Source of the DNA: Heliomicrobium gestii
GTDB lineage: Bacteria > Bacillota > Desulfitobacteriia > Heliobacteriales > Heliobacteriaceae
NCBI RefSeq assembly: GCF_009877435.1
Contig: NZ_WXEX01000010.1
Span: 1-64,000, forward strand
Direction: 5' to 3'
Length of the DNA: 64,000 nucleotides
Below are positions 33,497 through 41,082 of the stretch, one piece after another. Each line of letters begins with the position of its first letter. Position 1 is the first letter of the stretch. The notes under the pieces were generated by a model. The model was not told the DNA's origin. It saw only the letters and a list, made by a program, of their open reading frames with translations, and did no database searches. A program made the position numbers and the translations under genes.

Positions 33497-34695
33497 ACGT
33501 GCTGGCGTTGACGCCAGGGGGAAGCGCCCTGGCGCAGCGCATCGGCGCGGCCTTTCCGGAGGCGCGCCTGTGGCTGCCGGCTGCCTGTGCTGAAGACGTC
33601 GGTGGCGCCGGAGACGCCGGTGACACTGACACTACGAGAAGGGAAAGACCTTCAGAGGGGCCTGTCGCCGCTGTTCCGGCCGGGGAAGCGATCACGCGCT
33701 GGCGGCCACCTTTGCGGGAGACCTTCGGTCAAATTTTTGCCGAGGGAAAACCGCTCCTGTTCATCGGCGCTCTTGGCATCCTTGTGCGAATGCTGGCGCC
33801 GCGGATCGCCGACAAACGCACCGACCCGCCGGTGATCGCCCTTGATGAAGGGGGGCGCTTCGTGATCAGCATCCTGTCCGGTCACTGGGGCGGCGCCAAC
33901 GAACTGGCAGAAGAGGTAGGCCGGCGCATCGGCGCCGTTCCGGTGATCACGACGGCGACCGATGTGAATGCATTGCCGGCTGTCGATACCTTCGCCCGCC
34001 GCTGGGGCGCCCGCGTTGAACCGTGGGGGGCCGTAAAAAAAATCGCCTCGGCCCAACTGCGGGGCGAACCGGTTGAGTGGCTTGCCGACGAACGATTCTT
34101 GCCCCTTTTGAACGAATTGGAAGGGGCCTTTCCCTGGCAGCCACGGCGAGAGTCACTGCCGACCGGTTCGCCCGCGGAGGCAACGCCTTCGGGCAAAAGG
34201 GAAGCAGCGGCCCGGCGGGTGCTGTTCTCTTCCCACTGGGATGAGCCGCCCGTCGATCTCCGGCTTTTTCCCCGCTCTATCGTCGCCGGGATCGGCTGTC
34301 GCCGCGGTGTCTCCCTGGAACAGGTGCTGCGAGCCTTCCGGGAAGCCTGTCAAGCAGCGGCTGTCCATCCCCACTGCCTGGCCGCCATCGCCAGCGCCTG
34401 GGTGAAGGCCGAAGAAAAGGCACTGCTCGACCTGGCGAAGGAGTACAAGGTGCCCTTTTTGACCTTTTCCGCCGACCAAATCCAAGCCTGCTGCGCCAGC
34501 CACCGGGAGATCGGCGGTTCCCAGTTTGTGACTGACGCGATTGGAGTGAAAGCCGTATGCGAACCGACTGCGCTATTGACGCACCCGCAAGCGCGACTTC
34601 TTTTGAAGAAAAGGGCTGTCGGCCCAGTGACTGTGGCGCTGGCCGAGGTACCTTGGCCGTCATCGGATTGGGACCGGGCAACCGCGACCAGATGA
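33493..34695 (+). CDS. cbiG: Cobalt-precorrin-5A hydrolase CbiG
   Basis: A 400-aa CbiG, which opens the delta-lactone and releases C2 as acetaldehyde. The central domain contains FIGALGILVRMLAP and SGHWGGANELA; the C-terminal CbiG domain (about 255-385) begins near VAGIGCRRGVSLEQV. Two Gly/Asp/Arg- and Pro-rich insertions (about 37-62 and 210-235) make it longer than average. GTG start overlaps the cbiF TGA. The 3' end overlaps the cbiH frame by 139 nt if cbiH begins at its ATG. Confidence 0.95.
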   Translation: MNVLALTPGGSALAQRIGAAFPEARLWLPAACAEDVGGAGDAGDTDTTRRERPSEGPVAAVPAGEAITRWRPPLRETFGQIFAEGKPLLFIGALGILVRMLAPRIADKRTDPPVIALDEGGRFVISILSGHWGGANELAEEVGRRIGAVPVITTATDVNALPAVDTFARRWGARVEPWGAVKKIASAQLRGEPVEWLADERFLPLLNELEGAFPWQPRRESLPTGSPAEATPSGKREAAARRVLFSSHWDEPPVDLRLFPRSIVAGIGCRRGVSLEQVLRAFREACQAAAVHPHCLAAIASAWVKAEEKALLDLAKEYKVPFLTFSADQIQACCASHREIGGSQFVTDAIGVKAVCEPTALLTHPQARLLLKKRAVGPVTVALAEVPWPSSDWDRATATR

Positions 34696-35381
34696 CAGGA
34701 CGGGCGCTGCAAGCCATCGCCGAAGCTGACGCGATTGTCGGCTACAGCACCTATGTGAAGCTGATCGAGGACCTGATCGAGGGAAAAGATGTGCGCGCCT
34801 CGGGCATGCGCAAGGAGATCGACCGGGCTTGCCTGGCCGTCGATCTGGCGCTGGAAGGAAAAGCGGTTGTTGTCGTATCCAGCGGCGACCCTGGCGTCTA
34901 TGGCATGGCCGGCGTGGTCCTGGAAGCGGTGCAACAGCGGGAAGCGCAGGGGAAAGTCGCCGTTGAGGTGATCCCCGGCGTCACCTCGGCCACCGCCGCC
35001 GCCGCCGTTCTCGGCGCGCCGCTGATGCATGATTTTGCCGTCATCTCCCTCAGCGACCTGCTCACCCCCTGGGATCTGATCCGGCGGCGCGTTGAGAGCG
35101 CTGCTGCTGGCGACTTCATCATCACCCTCTACAACCCGAAAAGCACCAAGCGGGTGCACCAGATTGAAGAGGTTCGCCAATTGTTGCTTCAGCACCGTTC
35201 TCCGGAGACACCGGTCGGCATTGTTCGCAACGCCCGCCGGGAGGGGGAGGAACGGGTACTCACCACACTGGGCGAGTTTTTGGAGCACCCCATCGACATG
35301 TTTACCGTTCTGGTCATCGGCAACTCCCAGACCTACATCCGGGACGGTTGGATGATCACCCCGCGGGGATACCGCTGGTGA
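34557..35381 (+). CDS. cbiH: Cobalt-precorrin-3B C17-methyltransferase CbiH
   Basis: A 274-aa ring-contracting methyltransferase of the CobJ/CbiH family, with VIGLGPGNRDQMT, SSGDPGVYGMAG, VIPGVTSATAAAA and LYNPKS signatures. The ATG at 34557 has GGAGTG about 9 nt upstream but lies 139 nt within cbiG and gives a 32-residue N-terminal extension that is not part of the fold. A TTG at 34653 with GAGG 4-5 nt before it gives the canonical start just before VIGLGPG and shortens the overlap to 43 nt. Both remain possible. It overlaps cbiJ by 4 nt. Confidence 0.94.
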   Translation: MRTDCAIDAPASATSFEEKGCRPSDCGAGRGTLAVIGLGPGNRDQMTGRALQAIAEADAIVGYSTYVKLIEDLIEGKDVRASGMRKEIDRACLAVDLALEGKAVVVVSSGDPGVYGMAGVVLEAVQQREAQGKVAVEVIPGVTSATAAAAVLGAPLMHDFAVISLSDLLTPWDLIRRRVESAAAGDFIITLYNPKSTKRVHQIEEVRQLLLQHRSPETPVGIVRNARREGEERVLTTLGEFLEHPIDMFTVLVIGNSQTYIRDGWMITPRGYRW

Positions 35382-36214
35382 TCTGGGTTGTCGCCGGAAC
35401 AAAGGATGCTCGCCACCTGATCGAGAGGATATGGACGGCGGGACTGCCCGTGTTCGCCAGTGTCGTGACTGAATATGGCGCGCAGCTTCTTCAGGCCTCT
35501 TTTTCGGGTGCGGTGCCCATCCATCAGGGAGCCATGGATCTCCCGGCGATGACCGCCTTTGTCCGGGAGAAAGGAATCAGCGCCGTGATCGATGCCACCC
35601 ATCCCTTCGCCCGCGCCGTGTCGGAGAATTTAATGCAATTGGCCGCTGGCGAGCGCATCGCCTATCTTCGCTATGAGCGACCTTCCATCGGCCTTGCCGA
35701 ATACGCCGATCTGATCGCAGTGGGAAACTGGGAAGAGGCCCTTGCGGCGCTCGCGGCGGCCCGGGAAGGGGATACCGTGTTCCTGGCCACGGGCAGCCGA
35801 TCGCTCCCCCAGGTGGTGCCGCCATTGCTGCAAAAGAAGCTTCGCCCCGTCGCCCGGATCCTGCCTGACCTGGAGTCGCTGCGGCAATGCCTGGAACTGG
35901 GCCTTCAGCCCGATCAGATCATCGCCATGCAGGGCCCTTTTGATGAAGACCTGAACCGGGCCATGTTTGCGCAGACAAAGACCCGTTGGCTCGTCACCAA
36001 GGAGAGCGGCGCTGTCGGCGGCGCTGACGCCAAGCTCCGCGCCGCCGCCGGAATGGGCTTGAGGACGATTCTGATCCGACGTCCAAGCTTGTCCTATCCC
36101 CATGTGACCGGCAATCACGAGGAAGCCTTGGCCTGGGCCAAGGCGCAGATAAGGAAAGAACCGAACGCAGCCGATGACACACGAGTGAATCAGGAAAAGG
36201 AGAGGTACTGGTGA
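35378..36214 (+). CDS. cbiJ: Cobalt-precorrin-6A reductase CbiJ
   Basis: A 278-aa NADH-dependent reductase of the CobK/CbiJ family reducing cobalt-precorrin-6A. N-terminal VVAGTKDARHLIERI, IDATHPFARAVSENL and RYERPS signatures, and the C-terminal TKESGAVGGADAKLRAA. GTG 35378 overlaps the cbiH stop (GTGA), matching the other junctions in this run; a TTG at 35348 would add 10 unaligned residues. The stop overlaps the cbiX GTG. Confidence 0.95.
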   Translation: MIWVVAGTKDARHLIERIWTAGLPVFASVVTEYGAQLLQASFSGAVPIHQGAMDLPAMTAFVREKGISAVIDATHPFARAVSENLMQLAAGERIAYLRYERPSIGLAEYADLIAVGNWEEALAALAAAREGDTVFLATGSRSLPQVVPPLLQKKLRPVARILPDLESLRQCLELGLQPDQIIAMQGPFDEDLNRAMFAQTKTRWLVTKESGAVGGADAKLRAAAGMGLRTILIRRPSLSYPHVTGNHEEALAWAKAQIRKEPNAADDTRVNQEKERYW

Positions 36215-36576
36215 AAACAGGGATTTTGATGATCGCCCACGGCAGCCGCCTCCAAGAGGCCAACAACCATGCTGTGGCCATCGGTCGCATGGTGCAGGAG
36301 AAGCACGGGATCGAGCCGCTGGTCGTCTGTTTTATGGAATTGGCGAAGCCGAGCATGGCCGATGGGCTCGCTCAACTGGTTGAAGCCGGTGTGGACGATG
36401 TGAAGGTGATCCCGCTCTTTTTGTATAACGGTGTTCACATTCAGAAGGATATCCCAGAAGAACTGGAAGAACTGCGCAAAATCTATCCGCACATCCACGT
36501 GACGGTGGGACGCCCTCTGGGCGCCGACGAACGCATCGCCCAGTTGATCGTTGAGCGCATCCAGGAGGTCAGTTAA
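36211..36576 (+). CDS. cbiX: Sirohydrochlorin cobaltochelatase, short form CbiX(S)
   Basis: A 121-aa small CbiX that inserts Co2+ into sirohydrochlorin, the entry step of the anaerobic branch. Metal-binding His10 in MIAHGSR and His75 region in FLYNGVHIQKD are present; as a short form it probably works as a homodimer, and there is no His-rich or Fe-S tail. GTG start overlaps the cbiJ stop, with AAAAGGAGAGG upstream. It could in principle load iron or nickel as well, but the context indicates cobalt. Confidence 0.94.
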   Translation: MKTGILMIAHGSRLQEANNHAVAIGRMVQEKHGIEPLVVCFMELAKPSMADGLAQLVEAGVDDVKVIPLFLYNGVHIQKDIPEELEELRKIYPHIHVTVGRPLGADERIAQLIVERIQEVS

Positions 36577-37196
36577 TGGATTACATCACCGATCCCCGCG
36601 CTATTGAATCGAAAAGCATGGACATCATCGACGGTCTGCTCGGCCCGCTGCCCATCTCCGAAGGGGAGCGCAAAGTGATCAAGCGCGTCGTCCATACGAC
36701 AGGTGATCCCGAGTTCGCCAAACTGGTCCGCTGGAGCGACGGCGCCGTTTCCACCGGCATCACCGCCTTGGCCCGGGGAGCATCGGTGTACACCGATGTG
36801 AACATGGTCCGCGTTGGCGTCAACAGCCGCCTCCTGGCCGGAAAAGGGGCCGACGCCGTCTGCGCCATCAGCGAGCCTCGTGTCATCGCCGAGGCGCAGC
36901 GAACGGGCAAGACGCGCGCCATGACCGCTTTCGAACTGCTCGCGCCTGAGATGGACGGCGCCGTCATCGCCATCGGCAACGCGCCGACGGCGCTCTTCCA
37001 TCTCCTGTCGATGGTGAAGGAAGGCCGTTGCCGCCCAGCGCTCATCGTCGGCACACCGGTGGGATTCGTCGGCGCCGCCGAATCGAAGGAAGCCCTGACC
37101 GAGGCGGACGTGCCCTTTATCACGGTGAGGGGAAACAAAGGCGGCAGCACAGTCGCCGCCGCCATCGTCAATGCCATGTTGTTGCAGATGCCCTGA
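36576..37196 (+). CDS. cbiC: Cobalt-precorrin-8 methylmutase CbiC
   Basis: A 206-aa enzyme that moves the methyl group from C11 to C12 to give cobyrinic acid. Signatures RVVHTTGDPEFA with the catalytic His, IGNAPTALFHLL and GTPVGFVGAAESK are all present. ATG shares an A with the cbiX stop (TAATG) with CAGGAGGT upstream. Last gene of the first riboswitch-controlled segment; it is followed after 12 nt by the end of a gene on the opposite strand, with no terminator seen. Confidence 0.97.
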   Translation: MDYITDPRAIESKSMDIIDGLLGPLPISEGERKVIKRVVHTTGDPEFAKLVRWSDGAVSTGITALARGASVYTDVNMVRVGVNSRLLAGKGADAVCAISEPRVIAEAQRTGKTRAMTAFELLAPEMDGAVIAIGNAPTALFHLLSMVKEGRCRPALIVGTPVGFVGAAESKEALTEADVPFITVRGNKGGSTVAAAIVNAMLLQMP

Positions 37197-37208
37197 GGGG
37201 ATAGGGGA

Positions 37209-37760
37209 TCAGCAACGGTTGTCCGCCTGCTGAAGCAACGAAAAGAGCCGGCTTTTATCGCAACTGTCACAGCCACCGCTATGGTGACAGCGGATCAGCG
37301 CCACCAGGGCCGGTGTCCAGCGGCGACGGGTCGCTTCCTGGGCGCCAAGGGAGGCATGATCGGCCAGGACGGCCAGGGGCTTACCCACCAGAGGCCAGCT
37401 GTGAAAGCCCTTGTACTTCCCTAAGCGAGCGGCGAGGAGCACATAGAGGATGCGATGGAACAAGCCGATGTCCCCATTGCGCTTGCCCATATCGTGGAGC
37501 AGCGCCGCTTTTAGCAGCAGCTGCTCTTCCTCGGCAGTCAGTGGTTCAGTGAACTGTTCGCCGACTGCCTGGCGGCAAAGACGAGCCACATCGAGGGCAT
37601 GGCGGCGGTCGGCAGGGGCCATCTCCAGGAAGACGGTTCGTTCTTCCGGAGTAAGGAAGGCGTCAACCCAGGCCAACTCGGCGGGAGAAAAGCGCGGTCG
37701 CCAGGCGCGCTGGACCTGCCGGCAACGATAGATGATTTTAGAAAAAAACTCTGTCTTCAT
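37209..37760 (-). CDS. HD-domain protein encoded against the cobalamin genes
   Basis: A 183-aa cytoplasmic protein with an HD phosphohydrolase-type domain: H in ADRRHALDVARL (about 55), the HD pair in AALLHDMGKR (about 88-89) and later His residues in LADHASLGA and IRCHHSGGC. It resembles small HDIG/HD-domain proteins common in Desulfotomaculum-like Firmicutes; substrate unknown. ATG 37760 lies only 7 nt from a -10 element on the minus strand and has no Shine-Dalgarno sequence, so the mRNA may be leaderless; an upstream start at 37802 is unlikely because it precedes the promoter. It splits the B12 gene run into two parts. Confidence 0.85.
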   Translation of the reverse strand: MKTEFFSKIIYRCRQVQRAWRPRFSPAELAWVDAFLTPEERTVFLEMAPADRRHALDVARLCRQAVGEQFTEPLTAEEEQLLLKAALLHDMGKRNGDIGLFHRILYVLLAARLGKYKGFHSWPLVGKPLAVLADHASLGAQEATRRRWTPALVALIRCHHSGGCDSCDKSRLFSLLQQADNRC

Positions 37761-37766
37761 GCAGTC

Positions 37767-37775
37767 AGTATAACA
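37767..37775. promoter_or_regulatory. Overlapping divergent -10 elements for the HD gene and cobU
   Basis: Read on the minus strand, TGTTATACT is an extended -10 whose start of transcription would fall at the A of the HD gene ATG (37760). Read on the plus strand, TATAAC (37769-37774) is a candidate -10 for cobU, 21 nt before its ATG. The two elements share five bases, so the polymerases would compete. Neither has a strong -35. Confidence 0.5.
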
Positions 37776-37794
37776 CGAAGAGGCGTTGACATTG

Positions 37795-38412
37795 ATGCAC
37801 ATTCACCCTGGAGAATTGGTGCTCGTCACCGGTGGGGCCCGGAGCGGAAAAAGCGCCTGGGCGGAACAACTGGCTGTTGAGGCGGCTGGCGCCACGCCGG
37901 AACAGGTGGTTTACGTGGCCACCGCCGGCGTTTTTGATGAGGAGATGCGTCGCCGCGTCAACACACACCGCCAGCGTCGCCCTGCTGCTTGGCAGACCGT
38001 TGAAGAACCGGTCGATCTGGAGCGAGTCATCGACGAGTGGGACCAGGCAGGGCGGGTGATCCTGATCGACTGCCTGACCTTGTGGACCACCAATCTGATG
38101 CTCCCGGAGTACCGGGAAGAAGATTGGAATACGCAAAAAGAGGATGCCATCGTCGATCTGGCCCGGCGGACGGCCAAGCGAGCCAGCCTATCGAAAGCGA
38201 CGGTGATCGCCGTCGGCAACGAGGTGGGTTGGGGAATCGTGCCGCCCGAACCGATCAGCCGCGCCTTCCGTGATGCGGCAGGCCGGGTGCAGCAGGCCTT
38301 TGCTGCCGAAGCCCACCGGGTCTATCTCACCGTCTCCGGCTGCCCGCTGCAGGTGAAAGGCGCCCAAGCGCCGCTACAGGGAATCTGCCCACAGGGGAAG
38401 GGAGCGGAGTAA
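37795..38412 (+). CDS. cobU: Adenosylcobinamide kinase / guanylyltransferase CobU
   Basis: A 205-aa bifunctional enzyme that phosphorylates adenosylcobinamide and attaches GMP. Walker A GGARSGKS at about 13-20, the nucleotide-binding HRQRRP region with guanylylated His, and the LIDCLTLWTTN segment are seen. ATG 37795 is chosen; TTG at 37792 and 37786 are in frame, and GAAGAGG at 37777-37783 is closest to ideal spacing for 37792. First gene of the second B12 segment; cbiP follows after 2 nt. Confidence 0.95.
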   Translation: MHIHPGELVLVTGGARSGKSAWAEQLAVEAAGATPEQVVYVATAGVFDEEMRRRVNTHRQRRPAAWQTVEEPVDLERVIDEWDQAGRVILIDCLTLWTTNLMLPEYREEDWNTQKEDAIVDLARRTAKRASLSKATVIAVGNEVGWGIVPPEPISRAFRDAAGRVQQAFAAEAHRVYLTVSGCPLQVKGAQAPLQGICPQGKGAE

Positions 38413-38414
38413 CC

Positions 38415-39971
38415 ATGGCCAAAGCCATTATGATGCAAGGCACCAGTTCCAACGTCGGCAAGAGCGTGCTGGCGGCGGCCCTTTGTCGCATCTTCTATCG
38501 CGACGGGCAAAAGGTCGTTCCCTTCAAGTCCCAGAACATGGCCCTCAACTCCTATGTCACCCGCGACGGCGGCGAGATGGGGCGGGCCCAAGTCGTCCAG
38601 GCGGAGGCAGCCGGGCTGGAACCGCAGGTGGAGATGAACCCGATTCTCCTGAAGCCGACCGGGCAGGCGTCATCCCAGGTGATCGTCCTGGGCCGGCCCA
38701 TCGGCAACATCAGCGCCCGTGAGTACCATCTCGAATATGCCACCTCTGCCCTGGATACGATTCAGTCCTGTCTCGACAAGTTCCATGCCGAGTATGACGT
38801 CATCGTCATCGAAGGCGCCGGTTCACCGGCCGAGGTCAACCTAAAGGCGCGCGATATCGCGAACATGCGGGTCGCCAAAATGGCCGATGCGCCGGTGCTG
38901 CTGATCGCCGACATCGACCGCGGCGGCGCCTTGGCGTCAGTCGTCGGCACCCTGGCGTTGCTCGACCCGGATGAGCGGGAACGGGTCAAAGGGATCGTCA
39001 TCAACAAATTTCGCGGCGATATCTCCCTACTCCAGCCGGCCATCGACTTTTTGGAGGATTATACGAAGATCCCTGTTCTCGGCGTGATCCCTTACTTCCG
39101 AGGGCTGAACATCCAAGAAGAGGACTCGGTGGCTCTGGAGAAAGCGGAACGGCAGGTTCCTTCCGGGGAGATGCTGGACATCGCCGTCATCCGGCTGCCG
39201 CGCATCTCCAACTTCACTGACTTGGACGCCCTGGAAGCGGAAGGGGTGGCTCGGGTTCGCTATGTTGAATCGGCGGCAGAACTGGGCAAGCCTGATCTGG
39301 TCATCCTGCCGGGCACAAAAAACACCATCGAAGACATGCGCTGGCTCAACGAAAAGGGGATCGACAAAGCGCTCCAGGCCCATGCCGCCGGCGGCGCCCC
39401 CCTTTGGGGCATCTGTGGCGGCTATCAGATGCTGGGCCGCGAAATCGCCGATCCGACCGGCGTGGAAAGCTCCCTGCCCGCCATCGCCGGACTGGGGCTG
39501 CTCGATATGGTGACGACGATGGAGGCGGAAAAAGTCACTCGCTTGGCGACGGCCACCCTCTGCGGCCCGGGTCCCTTCCTGTCGCCCTTGCAAGGGCTGA
39601 CCGTCCGGGGGTACGAGATCCACATGGGCCAAAGCATCCCCGGCGGCGACCAGCCTGCCTTTTGCCGGATCCGGCAGCGCGGCGACGAGACGGTCGACGT
39701 GGTCGATGGGCTCGTCGGCGGCGACGGTCTCATCATCGGTTCGTATCTCCATGGCATCTTTGACAACGAGCCGCTCCGCCATCACCTCTTGAACACCTTG
39801 CGTCGCAAAAAAGGCCTGCCGGAGATTGACTTTGCCGGCATTCCTTCAATCCGGGAGCGGCGTGAGCAGGATTATGACCGCCTGGGCGAGATCGTCCGGC
39901 AAAACCTGCGCATGGATCTGCTCTATGAGATCGTCGGACTTCAAGGCGCCGCCGGTCCGCAGGCCCGGTGA
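38415..39971 (+). CDS. cbiP: Adenosylcobyric acid synthase CbiP
   Basis: A 518-aa glutamine-dependent amidase that amidates carboxylates b, d, e and g of adenosylcobyrinic a,c-diamide. N-terminal dethiobiotin-synthetase-like ATPase domain with MQGTSSNVGKSV and VIEGAGSPAEVNL; C-terminal class I glutamine amidotransferase domain with LWGICGGYQMLG (nucleophile Cys near 335) and the closing SYLHGIFDN His. Full length for the family. ATG lies 2 nt after cobU, with AAGGGAGCGGAG upstream. Confidence 0.97.
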   Translation: MAKAIMMQGTSSNVGKSVLAAALCRIFYRDGQKVVPFKSQNMALNSYVTRDGGEMGRAQVVQAEAAGLEPQVEMNPILLKPTGQASSQVIVLGRPIGNISAREYHLEYATSALDTIQSCLDKFHAEYDVIVIEGAGSPAEVNLKARDIANMRVAKMADAPVLLIADIDRGGALASVVGTLALLDPDERERVKGIVINKFRGDISLLQPAIDFLEDYTKIPVLGVIPYFRGLNIQEEDSVALEKAERQVPSGEMLDIAVIRLPRISNFTDLDALEAEGVARVRYVESAAELGKPDLVILPGTKNTIEDMRWLNEKGIDKALQAHAAGGAPLWGICGGYQMLGREIADPTGVESSLPAIAGLGLLDMVTTMEAEKVTRLATATLCGPGPFLSPLQGLTVRGYEIHMGQSIPGGDQPAFCRIRQRGDETVDVVDGLVGGDGLIIGSYLHGIFDNEPLRHHLLNTLRRKKGLPEIDFAGIPSIRERREQDYDRLGEIVRQNLRMDLLYEIVGLQGAAGPQAR

Positions 39972-39978
39972 TCCTTCT

Positions 39979-41082
39979 ATGAACACATCCCTGCCTTTTT
40001 CGCTGAAGGAACTGCTCCTTGTCCTTGACGCCAGCCTCTCCATCGGCGCCGTCACCCTGCTGTCGGCGCTCCTCTATGACAGTCTGGTGGGCGACCCGCG
40101 CTGGCTGCCCCATCCGGTCATCGGCATCGGCAAGCTGATCACTTCTTTGGAAAAGAAGCTCTACCCGACAGCCGGCGCCGCGGACAAGCATCTCACCACC
40201 TTTTTCCGGGGCATGGCCCTGTCGGTCACTACGGTGGCTGTCACCTTTTTCATCACCACACTGTTGATGGCTGCCATTGAACTGGCCGGGTTTGGAACGG
40301 CCAGTCGATCCGGTTTCGGAACAACCTTCGGATCGCTGGGGCTCAACGCCCTGAACTGGAAAACCCTCTTGGGCAAGGTGGCGACGGTCATCCTGCTTGG
40401 GATCGCCTTTGCCGGGCGCTGTCTCGCTGAGGCTGCCCTGGAGATCAAGGGATTGCTGGAGCGTGGAGACATGGTCGAAGCGAGGCGCAAACTCTCCTGG
40501 ATCGTTGGCCGCGACACCGACAACCTGGACGAAAGCGAGATCGTCCGGGCCACCGTCGAAACGGTGGCGGAAAACACGGTTGACGGCATCACCAGCCCCC
40601 TCTTTTACGCCTTGCTGTTCGGTGTTCCTGGCGCTTACGCCTATAAGGCGGTCAACACCCTCGATTCCATGATCGGCTACCGAAATGATCGTTACCTCTG
40701 GTTCGGCCGATTTGCCGCCCGTCTCGACGATGTCGCCAATTACATCCCCGCGCGGCTCACAGGCCTCTCCATGATTCTGGCGGCGACGCTGCTGGGCTAT
40801 CCGTTCAAGCGCATGGTTTATACATGGCGGATTGATGCCCGTCGCCACCCAAGCCCGAACAGCGGTATTCCCGAGTCGGTCATGGCTGGGGCGCTGGGGG
40901 TACAGTTGGGCGGTTTAAACTACTACCAGGGACGGCCTTCCCACCGGGCCACCATGGGGCAACCCCACGTCAGGCTGGAGGCCCGCCATATCGGTCAGAC
41001 GGTGCGGGTCATGGCGGCGACGACGGCGGTTTTTGCCTTGGCCGGCTCGGTCATTCTCTACGGGTTAGGAAAGTGGTTGTAA
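39979..41082 (+). CDS. cbiB: Adenosylcobinamide-phosphate synthase CbiB
   Basis: A 367-aa integral membrane protein that couples aminopropanol phosphate to cobyric acid. Hydrophobic helices near 25-40, 80-105, 125-150, 205-225 and 265-290 and at the C terminus; signatures DSLVGDPRWLPHPVIGIGKLI, GRDTDNLDESEIVRATVE TVAEN and NTLDSMIGYRN are family-specific. The ATG 39979 start gives the normal N terminus; the frame is open 153 nt further upstream inside cbiP without homology. The ribosome site is weak, so coupling to cbiP is likely. The stop overlaps the cbiA ATG (TAATG). Confidence 0.95.
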   Translation: MNTSLPFSLKELLLVLDASLSIGAVTLLSALLYDSLVGDPRWLPHPVIGIGKLITSLEKKLYPTAGAADKHLTTFFRGMALSVTTVAVTFFITTLLMAAIELAGFGTASRSGFGTTFGSLGLNALNWKTLLGKVATVILLGIAFAGRCLAEAALEIKGLLERGDMVEARRKLSWIVGRDTDNLDESEIVRATVETVAENTVDGITSPLFYALLFGVPGAYAYKAVNTLDSMIGYRNDRYLWFGRFAARLDDVANYIPARLTGLSMILAATLLGYPFKRMVYTWRIDARRHPSPNSGIPESVMAGALGVQLGGLNYYQGRPSHRATMGQPHVRLEARHIGQTVRVMAATTAVFALAGSVILYGLGKWL

